From NCBI GenBank assembly GCA_045613385.1, contig JAZLAW010000009.1:1-58552 (forward strand): 58,552 nucleotides of DNA, in the 5' to 3' direction. Source of the stretch: SIG565 sp045613385 (GTDB lineage: Bacteria > Bacillota > Clostridia > Oscillospirales > Acutalibacteraceae). Position 1 is the first letter of the stretch. The number at the start of each line of letters is the position of its first letter. This document shows, in pieces, positions 50,976 to 58,552 of the stretch. The notes below the pieces were generated by a model, which was not told the DNA's origin, made no database searches, and saw only the letters and a list, made by a program, of their open reading frames with translations. The position numbers and the translations under genes are program-made.

Positions 50976-51239
50976 TTATTTACATCCTAACGGCGTAGTT
51001 AATTGGATATGTCCATTTGGATAAACCATCCATCCGGTTATAAAAGACACTTTGTCACCAGTATCTTTTCGAGCAATTTCTATTTTGATACTTAATCGTT
51101 GTCCTTTGTCATTAAGTTTTAAGCATTCCGGACAATGATTATCACTCAAATTACGATGTATCCATTTTTTCCATTTTGGTGCAGTAGGTGTTTTCTTACC
51201 CCACACTCCAGCGGAAAATAATTCATTTAAAAATCCCAT
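50976..51239 (-). CDS. Small protein with a CPEC motif
   Basis: 87 residues, SD AAAGGAG. 'MGFLNELFSAGVWGKKTPTA' begins an amphipathic stretch, followed by 'DNHCPECLKLNDKG' with a CxxC pair and a beta-rich end 'TGWMVYPNGHIQLTTPLGCK'. The DxxCPECLxLN form resembles the zinc-binding segment of some phage head-morphogenesis and toxin-tail proteins, but the rest of those domains is missing, so the match is weak. It is the first gene of a two-gene unit. Confidence 0.6.
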   Translation of the reverse strand: MGFLNELFSAGVWGKKTPTAPKWKKWIHRNLSDNHCPECLKLNDKGQRLSIKIEIARKDTGDKVSFITGWMVYPNGHIQLTTPLGCK

Positions 51240-51276
51240 TTGTATAATACTCCTTTCTTTTTAATTTTTCAAGAAT

Positions 51277-51311
51277 ATTATACATAAAATAAAACCGACA
51301 TTTACCGACAT
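51277..51311 (-). promoter_or_regulatory. Possible promoter with direct repeats upstream of 51239
   Basis: TATAAT on the minus strand (51282-51277) with no clear -35. Two copies of ACCGACAT (plus strand 51294-51301 and 51304-51311), spaced 10 bases apart (one helical turn), lie where the -35 region would be, suggesting an activator or repressor site. Confidence 0.4.
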
Positions 51312-51355
51312 CTTTAAGAAAATTGCAAGTTTTAGTTATGGCAAAAATTAGCATT

Positions 51356-51395
51356 ATAAAAAATTTAGGCACCTTCCTTACGGAGGGTGCCTAAA
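51356..51395 (-). terminator. Terminator of the gene at 51409
   Basis: Ten-pair stem TTTAGGCACC/GGTGCCTAAA followed on the minus strand by a T-rich run. Confidence 0.82.
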
Positions 51396-51408
51396 GGGTG
51401 TCTTTTTT

Positions 51409-51591
51409 CTATTTAAACATTGTTTGTACGCCGTCTACAAACTCACCAACTGCTTTAAGCGCTTTGGTTGAGCCCTTCGACATATTTTTATTGTTATCCA
51501 TAACCATTTTGCCGACTCCGAGCAACATAGCCCCTGCTACCATTCCTGTAAGTGTACCTTTTGCAAAACTTGAAACCGATTTTTTGTCCAT
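51409..51591 (-). CDS. Small glycine-zipper-like protein
   Basis: 60 residues from the ATG at 51591 (GGGGGG site, 7-base spacing). 'FAKGTLTGMVAGAMLLGVGK' is a short hydrophobic, Gly-containing segment that could sit in the membrane; the C-terminal half is helical and Lys/Val-rich. No known family. It lies between asnB and a terminator, and its SD is inside the 3' arm of the asnB terminator hairpin. Function unknown. Confidence 0.62.
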   Translation of the reverse strand: MDKKSVSSFAKGTLTGMVAGAMLLGVGKMVMDNNKNMSKGSTKALKAVGEFVDGVQTMFK

Positions 51592-51597
51592 ATAAAA

Positions 51598-51640
51598 TCC
51601 CCCCTTGGCGTTATTATAACCAAAGGGGGGATTTTTATTA
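51598..51640 (-). terminator. asnB terminator overlapping the SD of the next gene
   Basis: On the minus strand CCCCCCTTTGG pairs with CCAAGGGGGG (one bulge), then ATTTTAT. The G-rich arm is also the SD of the gene at 51591. Confidence 0.7.
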
Positions 51641-53479
51641 TTAATCTGCAAAATATTCCCTGTACCATACAAGGAAGGTATATACCGTCCAGATTTTACG
51701 GCTCACATCTTCTTTACCGTATTTATGTCTGTCAAGCAGTGCCACTAATCTGTCGGTGTTGAAATATTTTTTAGCATTTTCACTGGTAAATTCTGTCTTT
51801 ACAGTGTTATAATACTCATCTTGTTTAAGCCACACGCGAATAGGTACCGGGAAACCGAGCTTGTCCTTTTCGGCGGTGAGCTTTGGCAGGGTTTTTGCCG
51901 CCGCTTCGCGAAGCGCCAATTTTGTGCTTTTTGTACTTACCCTATGCTTTACGGGTATAGTTTCGGCGAGTTCCATAATTTTTTTATCAAGAAACGGAAC
52001 ACGAAGCTCCAACGAATTTGCCATACTTGTTTTATCGGCTTTAAGGAGAATATCGCCCATCAGCCACATATTTATATCAAGATACTGCATTTTTGTGATG
52101 GTGTCTTCATTTGCAACTTCATCATAGAACTTTTTACACAAAACCGCGGGAGTTACCGCGCCCGAATCACGCAACAAAATCTTGTTGCGCTCCTTTACAC
52201 TAAAGATATTAGCGTTGCCGATAAATCTTTCTTCAATAGTTTTACCGCGGCGAATTAAATAATTCACACCGTACTTTTGCGGAATGTGTAAAAACTCAAG
52301 TGCGCGACTGACAACTTTGCGAATGGCAAACGGCAGGCGGTCATAATAGGTTAATGTAATAGGCTCCTGATAAATCCTGTAACCACCGAAAAGCTCATCG
52401 GCGCCTTCGCCGGACATTACAACCTTAACGTGCTCACTGGCAAGTTTCGATACAAAGTATAGCGCTATGGCTGCAGGGTCGGCAAGTGGCTCATCCATCT
52501 GGTACTGAAGATGAGCGAAGCTGTCCCAATATTCTTCCGGTGTAATTACCTTGCTTATATTCTCAACGCCGATTGTGTCGGCAAAACGTTTGGCGTATTC
52601 AATTTCGTTATAACGATTTCCATCAGGGCTCTCAAAACCAACTGTAAAGGTCTTGTCGACCTTTGCGGCAGCAGAAATATAACTTGAGTCTATACCGCTG
52701 GACAAGAACGAACCCACTTCAACGTCGGCGATTTTATGTGCTGCTACACTTTCACGGATAGCCGCATCAACCTTGTCGGCAAAGTAATCAAGAGAGCCGT
52801 CTTCCGGATTAAACTCCGGCCTGAAATATCGGGTTGTGCTGATTTTTCCATCTTTGAATTCAAAATAATGAGCCGGTGGTAACTTGTAAACACCTTTAAA
52901 GAATGTTTCTTCGGTCGGTGAGTACTGGAACGACAGAAAATGTGATAATGCCTGTTCGTTCAGTTCCTTTTTGAATTCGGGATGCAATAAAAACGACTTT
53001 ATTTCGCTACCAAAAATAAACGACTCGTTCTGGAATGTGTAATAAAACGGTTTGATACCAAACATATCACGCGCACCAAAAAGTGTACCGTCGTTTTTAT
53101 TATAAATGACAAACGCAAACATACCGCGAAGCTTTTTAACAAGTTCGCATCCATATTGTTCATAACCGTGGAGCAATACTTCACTATCGGAGTGGCTTGT
53201 TTTAAATGTGTGACCTTGTTGTACTAATTCTTCTCTTATTTCAGCATGATTGTATATTTCTCCGTTAAATACAAGTACCAACGAACCATCTTCATTAAAC
53301 ATAGGTTGGTCGCCATCGGCAAGGTCAACGATACTCAGTCTTCTGAAACCAAGACAGATATTATTATCAACATATTTGCCCTGTGAATCAGGTCCGCGAT
53401 GGATAATTTTATCCATCATACCCTGAAGCACACTGCCATCATCCTTAATAAAATTTGTAAAGCCTATAAAGCCGCACAT
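51641..53479 (-). CDS. asnB: Asparagine synthase, glutamine-hydrolysing
   Basis: 612 residues. Cys2 of 'MCGFIGFTNF' is the glutaminase nucleophile; 'IIHRGPDSQG', 'GFRRLSIVDL' and 'VFNGEIYNHAEI' complete the amidotransferase domain (1-200). The synthetase domain has the PPi loop 'LSSGIDSSYISAAAK' and 'VVMSGEGADELFGGYRIY'. It makes Asn from Asp, Gln and ATP. SD AAAGGAG and promoter 53547-53575. No T-box leader is seen in the 237-base gap 53480-53716. Confidence 0.95.
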   Translation of the reverse strand: MCGFIGFTNFIKDDGSVLQGMMDKIIHRGPDSQGKYVDNNICLGFRRLSIVDLADGDQPMFNEDGSLVLVFNGEIYNHAEIREELVQQGHTFKTSHSDSEVLLHGYEQYGCELVKKLRGMFAFVIYNKNDGTLFGARDMFGIKPFYYTFQNESFIFGSEIKSFLLHPEFKKELNEQALSHFLSFQYSPTEETFFKGVYKLPPAHYFEFKDGKISTTRYFRPEFNPEDGSLDYFADKVDAAIRESVAAHKIADVEVGSFLSSGIDSSYISAAAKVDKTFTVGFESPDGNRYNEIEYAKRFADTIGVENISKVITPEEYWDSFAHLQYQMDEPLADPAAIALYFVSKLASEHVKVVMSGEGADELFGGYRIYQEPITLTYYDRLPFAIRKVVSRALEFLHIPQKYGVNYLIRRGKTIEERFIGNANIFSVKERNKILLRDSGAVTPAVLCKKFYDEVANEDTITKMQYLDINMWLMGDILLKADKTSMANSLELRVPFLDKKIMELAETIPVKHRVSTKSTKLALREAAAKTLPKLTAEKDKLGFPVPIRVWLKQDEYYNTVKTEFTSENAKKYFNTDRLVALLDRHKYGKEDVSRKIWTVYTFLVWYREYFAD

Positions 53480-53546
53480 ATTATTGCTCCTTTGTGTTTT
53501 AAAAGAAATTTGTCACTTTTTTTACATTTTATATAGTCTAAATATA

Positions 53547-53575
53547 ATATTAACACATATTTCTTTTCTTTACAA
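53547..53575 (-). promoter_or_regulatory. Promoter of asnB
   Basis: TTGTAA (53575-53570), 17 bases, TAATAT (53552-53547) on the minus strand, 68 bases before the start. Confidence 0.55.
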
Positions 53576-53716
53576 GATATTAAAAAAATGTTATACTTTT
53601 AATGTGTTTACCATATTGGTTGGCGTGTGCTAAATAGGTGAATTTTACCTTTTATGACTTTATTTTTGCACCGCCATATGATATAATTGTTTTAATTTCT
53701 CAAGAAGGTATACAAA

Positions 53717-56449
53717 ATGGGTTTATTAAGTAAAATATTTAAAAGTTATAGTGAAAAAGAAATAAAAAGAATAATGCCGCTACAGGCAAAGATTTTGGAA
53801 CTGGAAAGTGAAACCGAAAAGCTCTCAGATGAAGAATTACGGGATAAAACCGACCTTTTCCGTAAACGTTTAGCATCGGGTGAAACACTCGATGACATAT
53901 TGCCTGAAGCCTTTGCCGTTTGCCGCGAAGCTGCTTGGCGCGTTCTCGGTATGAAGCACTTCCCTGTTCAGATTCTCGGCGGAATTGTCTTGCATCAGGG
54001 CAGAATCGCCGAAATGAAAACCGGTGAAGGTAAAACTCTGGTTGCCACTCTCCCCGCTTACCTTAACGCACTATCGGGCAAGGGCGTACACATAGTAACG
54101 GTTAATGACTACCTTGCACGTCGTGACTCTGAGTGGATGGGTAAACTCTATCGTTTTTTGGGTCTCTCGGTCGGTCTTATTGTGCACGGTATGTCGCACG
54201 AAGAGAAACAATCAGCATATAACGCGGATATCACATACTGTACAAATAACGAACTCGGATTTGATTATCTGCGTGATAATATGGTTGTGTACCGCGAACA
54301 CAGGGTTCAGCGCGGACATAATTTTGCCATCGTTGATGAAGTCGATTCAATTTTAATCGATGAAGCCAGAACTCCGCTTATCATATCGGGTAAAGGCGAT
54401 AAATCTACCGACCTTTATGCTAAGGCAAATAGTTTTGCAAAGTCGCTCAAAATGGTTAAGGTTGTAGAGACAGACAATAAAGCCACCGATGAACAACAGA
54501 ATTTTGATGGCGACTATGTTGTTGATGAAAAAGCAAAAACCTGCACTCTGACACCGCAGGGTGTAAAACGCGCGGAACAATATTTTGGCATTGAAAACCT
54601 TAACGATGCCGAAAACATCACCATTTCCCACCACGTGAATCAGGCTATCCGCGCCCACGGTATTATGAAGCGTGATGTTGATTACGTTGTAAAGGACGGC
54701 GAAGTCATTATCGTTGATGAATTCACCGGACGACTTATGTTTGGCAGACGCTATAATGAAGGTCTCCACCAGGCTATTGAAGCCAAGGAAGGTGTAGCGG
54801 TTGCCAATGAATCAAAGACCTTGGCTACCATTACATTCCAGAACTTTTTCAGACTCTACTCTAAACTTTCGGGTATGACCGGTACTGCGCTGACTGAAGA
54901 ACAGGAATTCCGAGAAATTTACAGACTTGATGTTGTCGAAATACCCACAAATAAGCCGCTCGCACGTGTTGATGAAAATGATATCGTATACAAAACCGAA
55001 CGCGCAAAATATGCAGCAGTTATCGAAAAAATAGCTGAATGTAATAAAAAAGGCCAACCCGTACTTGTGGGTACTGTAACCATTGAAAAATCAGAACTTT
55101 TGAGTGCGCTGCTACACCGCCGTGGCATAAGCCACAACGTACTTAATGCTAAACATCACGAAAAGGAAGCCGAAATTATCGCCCAGGCGGGAAAATTCGG
55201 TGCTGTAACTATTGCCACTAATATGGCGGGTCGTGGTACCGATATTATGCTCGGCGGTAATGCCGAATATCTTGCTAAAGCCGAACTTCGCCGCGAAGGT
55301 CTTAGCGAAGAGCTTATCTCTGAAGCCACAGGCTTTGGTGAAACAGATAATACCGATATAATAAACGCACGTAAGCGTTTCCTTGATTATCTCGACAAAT
55401 TCAAAAAAGAAATAGCCCCCGAAGCCGAAAAGGTACGTAATGCCGGCGGACTGTATATTATAGGTACTGAACGCCACGAATCGCGCAGAATTGACAACCA
55501 GTTGCGTGGCCGTGCAGGTCGACAAGGCGACCCGGGTAATACCCAGTTCTATATTTCACTCGAAGATGACCTTATGCGAATCTTCGGCGGTGACAGGGTT
55601 CAGAATATAATGACCACCCTTAATGTTCCCGAAGATTTGCCGCTGCAGGCAGGTCTTATGTCTGGTGCAATAGAAAATGCGCAGCAACGCGTTGAAGGCA
55701 GAAACTTTGCTACCCGTAAAAACGTGCTTGATTATGATGATGTTATGACAAAACAGCGCGAACTTATTTACGCAGAACGCAATAAAGTGCTTGATGGCGG
55801 AGACATTACAGAAAATATTTTCTCAATGATTAATTCTACTATTGATAATGCCGTTTCTCTGTATCTTGCAGATGATACCGTACACGATAACTGGAATATT
55901 GAAGGTCTTCGCCAGTATACTTTCGGTTGGTTGACAGGTAGGAACGACCTGAACTTTACAACCGATGAATTGGCAAATACAACTGCCGAAGAGATTGCAG
56001 AAAAACTTAAAGAACTCGCCCGCAAAAAGTATGATGCAAGAATAAAACACTTCGGTGAAGATATTATTCACGATATGGAACGTTTCGTTCTTCTGAGAAA
56101 TGTTGACACTAACTGGATGGACCACATCGATGCTATGGATGAACTCCGCCGCGGTATAGGTCTTCGCGCCTACGGTCAGCACGACCCCGTTGTTGCATAC
56201 AGGAACGAGAGTTACGATATGTTCTCAGCAATGACCGAAAATATAAGAGAGCAAACCGCAAAACTTGTTCTCTCTGTAATAATTGAAGAAAAAACACCTA
56301 TTAAACGCGAAAAAGTTGCCGAAGAAACCGGAACGGGCGATAACACACCGCAGACAGTCCGCGGAAAAGGTGTTGTCAGCAAAAACGCTCTCTGCCCTTG
56401 CGGTAGCGGTAAAAAATATAAACGCTGCTGCGGAAAAGATATTGATTAA
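53717..56449 (+). CDS. secA: Preprotein translocase ATPase SecA
   Basis: 910 residues, full length. N-terminal 'MGLLSKIFKSYSEKEIKRI', Walker A 'EMKTGEGKTLVATLP', DEAD-like 'AIVDEVDSILIDEARTPLII', preprotein crosslinking domain, 'TNMAGRGTDIMLGGNAEYLA', 'HESRRIDNQLRGRAGRQGDP', helical scaffold/wing and a C-terminal zinc motif 'CPCGSGKKYKRCC'. It drives Sec-dependent export of the many signal-peptide proteins in this window. SD AAGAAGG; a weak promoter (TATAAT at 53682-53687 without a good -35) precedes it. Confidence 0.97.
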   Translation: MGLLSKIFKSYSEKEIKRIMPLQAKILELESETEKLSDEELRDKTDLFRKRLASGETLDDILPEAFAVCREAAWRVLGMKHFPVQILGGIVLHQGRIAEMKTGEGKTLVATLPAYLNALSGKGVHIVTVNDYLARRDSEWMGKLYRFLGLSVGLIVHGMSHEEKQSAYNADITYCTNNELGFDYLRDNMVVYREHRVQRGHNFAIVDEVDSILIDEARTPLIISGKGDKSTDLYAKANSFAKSLKMVKVVETDNKATDEQQNFDGDYVVDEKAKTCTLTPQGVKRAEQYFGIENLNDAENITISHHVNQAIRAHGIMKRDVDYVVKDGEVIIVDEFTGRLMFGRRYNEGLHQAIEAKEGVAVANESKTLATITFQNFFRLYSKLSGMTGTALTEEQEFREIYRLDVVEIPTNKPLARVDENDIVYKTERAKYAAVIEKIAECNKKGQPVLVGTVTIEKSELLSALLHRRGISHNVLNAKHHEKEAEIIAQAGKFGAVTIATNMAGRGTDIMLGGNAEYLAKAELRREGLSEELISEATGFGETDNTDIINARKRFLDYLDKFKKEIAPEAEKVRNAGGLYIIGTERHESRRIDNQLRGRAGRQGDPGNTQFYISLEDDLMRIFGGDRVQNIMTTLNVPEDLPLQAGLMSGAIENAQQRVEGRNFATRKNVLDYDDVMTKQRELIYAERNKVLDGGDITENIFSMINSTIDNAVSLYLADDTVHDNWNIEGLRQYTFGWLTGRNDLNFTTDELANTTAEEIAEKLKELARKKYDARIKHFGEDIIHDMERFVLLRNVDTNWMDHIDAMDELRRGIGLRAYGQHDPVVAYRNESYDMFSAMTENIREQTAKLVLSVIIEEKTPIKREKVAEETGTGDNTPQTVRGKGVVSKNALCPCGSGKKYKRCCGKDID

Positions 56450-56451
56450 AT

Positions 56452-56479
56452 AAAAACCCAACTTTTTAGTTGGGTTTTT
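56452..56479. terminator. Bidirectional terminator
   Basis: Twelve-pair stem AAAAACCCAACT/AGTTGGGTTTTT between secA and the convergent SLOG gene. Confidence 0.88.
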
Positions 56480-56840
56480 ATATTTTCTTTACTCTTATAG
56501 GTTTGTTATATTTTTGTGCAAAGGAAACCATTGATTTTGTTCCACGGCTTTGTCCATCCCAAAAACAAATAATGTAGTCCGCCGCTTTTGCCATTTCTTC
56601 GTTTCTGAACGGACCCGCCGCCCTGCTGTACCTTTTCCAGTCGGCAAGATATCTTTCTGTTTTAAAACCATTTTTCTCTGCATATTTTTCACCTAACAAA
56701 TCTGCGCCGCTGCAACCGCCCGAAACAAAAATCAAAGAGTATTTTTTTCGTATTTCGCTAATACATATATCTATATATTCTTCTGCTTCTTCATAATTAT
56801 TATAATCTCGACACCCTGCAACCACAATTCGTTTAATCAT
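56478..56840 (-). CDS. SLOG-family (YspA/DUF2493-like) nucleotide-binding protein
   Basis: 120 residues. Rossmann-like 'IVVAGCRDYNNYEEAEEYID', 'IFVSGGCSGADLLGEKYAEK' and 'ADYIICFWDGQSRGTKSMV' match the SLOG superfamily, related to LOG and DprA folds and predicted to bind nucleotide-derived ligands or process nucleic acids. SD GGTGAT. It is divergent from an XRE regulator across a 96-base gap containing a palindrome, so the two may be co-regulated. Confidence 0.85.
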   Translation of the reverse strand: MIKRIVVAGCRDYNNYEEAEEYIDICISEIRKKYSLIFVSGGCSGADLLGEKYAEKNGFKTERYLADWKRYSRAAGPFRNEEMAKAADYIICFWDGQSRGTKSMVSFAQKYNKPIRVKKI

Positions 56841-56875
56841 AATTAATCACCAACTCATATAAATTTCCATTATTA

Positions 56876-56892
56876 TATGACAACTTGTCATA
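56876..56892. promoter_or_regulatory. Palindromic operator candidate between SLOG and XRE genes
   Basis: TATGACAA-C-TTGTCATA, an exact 17-base palindrome. Further TGTCA half-sites follow at 56895-56899 and 56918-56922 towards the XRE gene, as expected for a cooperative HTH repressor. Confidence 0.65.
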
Positions 56893-56936
56893 ATTGTCAA
56901 CCGAAAAAATGCCATACTGTCATATAGGTGATAGTT

Positions 56937-57149
56937 ATGATTAATAATCTTAAGAAATTACGAGATAACAAAGGTTTAACCCAAATTGCCGTTCAAATGG
57001 CAACTGGAATTGAACAATCTTTATTATCAAAATTCGAAAACGGCGAACGCGTGCCACCAACCGATACACTTATTCGCCTTGCTGACTTCTATAATGTAAG
57101 TATGGATTATATTATGTGCAGAACAGAAAATCCTACCCTTAATAAATAA
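56937..57149 (+). CDS. XRE-family helix-turn-helix regulator
   Basis: 70 residues from the ATG at 56937 (AGGTGA site; an in-frame GTG three codons up is part of that site). HTH: 'LKKLRDNKGLTQIAVQMATG' and 'IEQSLLSKFENGERVPPTDT', then 'LIRLADFYNVSMDYIM', the standard single-domain Cro/C1 type. It likely binds the palindrome 56876-56892 and controls itself and the SLOG gene. Confidence 0.92.
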   Translation: MINNLKKLRDNKGLTQIAVQMATGIEQSLLSKFENGERVPPTDTLIRLADFYNVSMDYIMCRTENPTLNK

Positions 57150-57153
57150 ATTT

Positions 57154-57188
57154 AACACCACAATGCAAAAAGCATTGTGGTGTTTTTA
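57154..57188. terminator. Bidirectional terminator
   Basis: Thirteen-pair stem AACACCACAATGC/GCATTGTGGTGTT between convergent genes ending at 57149 and 57189. Confidence 0.88.
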
Positions 57189-57965
57189 TTACGGTTTTAT
57201 TAGTTTCAATTTTTGTATTGGCGTAATACCGCATTTTTGTAATAAATCAAAACAAAATTCATATGCCCTTTTGTTTTCAAGCATCCCGGGGTCGTGCGCA
57301 TCACAGGAAATTATAACTTCATTGCCCACTTCCGCGACAATTTTAAAAAATCTTTCGCTTGGGTAGTTGCGGCGGTAATATGTGCCGTTTCCTGCTCCCA
57401 ACATATTACACTCAAGCGGTATGTTTTTTCCCTTTGCCGCAAGGCATAGCCGTTTCATCTCATTATAATAGTTCTCATCATCGGGCGTATAGTTGATTAA
57501 ATCAGGATGTGCCATCAAACTAAAAAAGCCTGTTTCAATTCCCTTGATAGCACTGTCAACATATCTTTTAAGGTCGGTAGGATTATCGGTTTCACGTGAA
57601 GAATAGGTGCCATTATATTCATCAAGCAGATGCTGACCGAGAATCAGGTAATCAAGTGGAAATTTTTTAAGGTACTCCACCGTTCTTTCCGTGATTTCGG
57701 GGAAATATTCTGCTTCAAATCCAACGAAAATTTTTATTTTGTCCTTAAACTCTTCCTTGAGTGATAAAATACTCTCGAAATAATCGGGTATTTGTTCAAG
57801 CAACATCTGATAGTGATGTACATAGCCATCAGGATAGAGTTGCGGCAAATGGTCGGCAAACCCGAGTTCAGTAAAGCCGAGCTCTATTGCTTTCTTCACA
57901 TATTCGCGGTCTGTGCCTGCGGCGTGATTACAGCGAATGGTGTGTGTATGGTAATTTGCTATCAT
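57189..57965 (-). CDS. hisK: Histidinol-phosphatase, PHP family (HisK/HisJ-type)
   Basis: 258 residues. PHP metal-site motifs in order: 'NYHTHTIRCNH', 'ELGFADHLPQLYP', 'VGFEAEYFPE', 'DYLILGQHLL', 'FSLMAHPDLINY', 'VIISCDAHDP'. The family dephosphorylates L-histidinol phosphate in His biosynthesis with three metals. No other his genes are nearby, so the in vivo role is not confirmed by context. SD AAGGAG; three bases after the lipoprotein gene, forming a two-gene operon. Confidence 0.9.
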   Translation of the reverse strand: MIANYHTHTIRCNHAAGTDREYVKKAIELGFTELGFADHLPQLYPDGYVHHYQMLLEQIPDYFESILSLKEEFKDKIKIFVGFEAEYFPEITERTVEYLKKFPLDYLILGQHLLDEYNGTYSSRETDNPTDLKRYVDSAIKGIETGFFSLMAHPDLINYTPDDENYYNEMKRLCLAAKGKNIPLECNMLGAGNGTYYRRNYPSERFFKIVAEVGNEVIISCDAHDPGMLENKRAYEFCFDLLQKCGITPIQKLKLIKP

Positions 57966-57968
57966 ACT

Positions 57969-58352
57969 TTACTCCTTAGTTATAGATATTACACCAAGTA
58001 TCTGAGGTGGGTAGCTCTGTGCAACCTGTCCGTTAAATATAACGCGCACTCTCTCACCTTTTTTAAATTCAATATCGCTGAACTGCGAAACATTTACAAA
58101 AACTTGCGGTGAAATGGCGCTATTCTGTTCATCGGGCGATACTAATATCATTCCCTTTTCAACCGATAAAATTTCACCTGTAAAAATATGTCTGTCCGGG
58201 ATTACCCCGCCACTTGCAGGATAGCTGTCGTTATTGCTTGTATCAGCTGACTGAGAAACATCCGATTGGTTTTCTTCTTTTTCCACTTCAGAGCAAGACA
58301 CAAAAAGAAAAATTATAGAAATTACCAATAAAAGTGATATTATCTTTTTCAT
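57969..58352 (-). CDS. Small lipoprotein, DUF3221/OB-like
   Basis: 127 residues. Lipobox 'FVSC' (Cys20) follows a typical signal peptide, then a Ser/Asp/Asn linker. The domain (about 50-127) has 'IFTGEILSVEKGMILVSPDE' and 'KGERVRVIFNGQVAQSYPPQ', which resembles DUF3221/YobA-like OB folds. Role unknown; exposed on the outer membrane face. It lies between the rRNA operon terminator and hisK. Confidence 0.75.
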   Translation of the reverse strand: MKKIISLLLVISIIFLFVSCSEVEKEENQSDVSQSADTSNNDSYPASGGVIPDRHIFTGEILSVEKGMILVSPDEQNSAISPQVFVNVSQFSDIEFKKGERVRVIFNGQVAQSYPPQILGVISITKE

Positions 58353-58366
58353 TTTAACACCAACCT

Positions 58367-58400
58367 TTAAAAAAATAAGCGAACGGAGACCGTTCGCTTT
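58367..58400 (-). terminator. Terminator of the rRNA operon
   Basis: Stem GCGAACGG/CCGTTCGC (58379-58386 with 58390-58397), then TTATTTTTTT on the minus strand. Confidence 0.85.
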
Positions 58401-58468
58401 TATAATCTATCGTTTTTTCGCACCCTAAAAACTGAACAAAGGTGAAATATGGAAGATGAGAATCAAAG

Positions 58469-58552
58469 TAGGTCAAGCCCTCGGTCTATTAGTACTGCCA
58501 AGCTCAGACGTCACCGCCTTTACACACGCAGCCTATCAACCCGGTAGTCTAC
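58469..58552 (-). rRNA. 23S rRNA, 3' end (rest outside window)
   Basis: The minus strand reads the conserved 3' terminus of 23S rRNA, including GTTGATAGGCTGCGTGTGTA, the segment AGTACTAATAGACCGAGGGC and the end CTTGACC. The 3' boundary near 58469 is approximate. No 5S gene lies between it and the terminator about 70 bases downstream. Confidence 0.92.

Noticed and set aside
53659..53687. secA promoter TTTATT-17-TATAAT
   Set aside because: The -35 match is too poor to list as a separate feature.
53480..53716. Possible T-box or other leader RNA before asnB
   Set aside because: No specifier loop, T-box sequence or terminator/antiterminator pair was seen in the gap.
1..58552. CRISPR arrays, insertion sequences and prophage genes
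   Set aside because: No regularly spaced repeats, transposase or phage structural genes were recognised anywhere in the window.

Overview
The window looks like a low-GC Gram-positive chromosome, most probably a gut-type Clostridia member (Oscillospirales or a relative; this rank is inference). Supporting signs are purine-rich Shine-Dalgarno sites before nearly every gene, TTGACA/TATAAT-type promoters with 17-base spacers, many lipobox signal peptides, and a Firmicutes-type gene set: TrmK, RqcH, a YhaM-type nuclease, PgeF, a CpsC/CpsD pair, a YerC-type TrpR relative and zinc-tailed SecA. The code is standard. Two tRNAs (Thr-TGT, Tyr-GTA) and the 3' end of a 23S rRNA gene are present.

Layout. 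1-551 is the start of a secreted protein that runs off the left edge. 703-13255 is one leftward block of eight genes: two complete sets of sugar ABC permeases with binding proteins (one binding protein twice normal size), a beta-propeller/TPR/YIP1-like membrane protein and a DUF5696-like lipoprotein, with no ATPase. 13593-16785 holds an RsgI-like membrane protein, an SGNH esterase lipoprotein and a sugar isomerase/epimerase. 16823-19082 is an amino-acid ABC transporter. 19248-24148 is a capsule/exopolysaccharide operon (Wzz/CpsC, CpsD kinase, CapD-type dehydratase) that also carries pgeF and an orphan binding protein. 24243-27816 is a housekeeping RNA operon (yhaM-like, DUF1858, trmK, rqcH). 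27946-28580 has tRNA-Thr and a divergent ribbon-helix-helix/zinc-ribbon pair around two palindromes. 28636-31037 is a second small glycan operon (sugar transferase, DUF4422 protein, galM). 31180-34079 carries an SGNH hydrolase and two rRNA methyltransferases. 34109-43066 is a mixed metabolic and transport stretch (FAD/Rieske oxidoreductase, HAD phosphatases, YdcF-like protein, TAXI-TRAP transporter, GT2 glycosyltransferase, ZIP transporter).

43091-44138 is a frameshifted SGNH hydrolase, followed by yerC. 44798-47920 is an accessory three-gene unit between related intergenic repeats and next to tRNA-Tyr: a large protein with a PD-(D/E)XK-like nuclease core and two NUMOD1-like C-terminal repeats, a translationally coupled protein with a HEPN-type RNxxxH motif, and a 58-residue protein. 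It is the best candidate here for an undescribed, possibly defensive, system. 48587-53479 holds an unassigned TIM-barrel-like protein, small unknown genes and asnB. 53717-58352 holds secA, a SLOG protein, an XRE regulator, a histidinol-phosphatase and a lipoprotein, and the window ends inside a leftward rRNA operon.

Most genes read leftward. Convergent neighbours usually share one bidirectional terminator, so transcription units can be outlined with fair confidence. All family calls were made by eye from motifs, without database searches.
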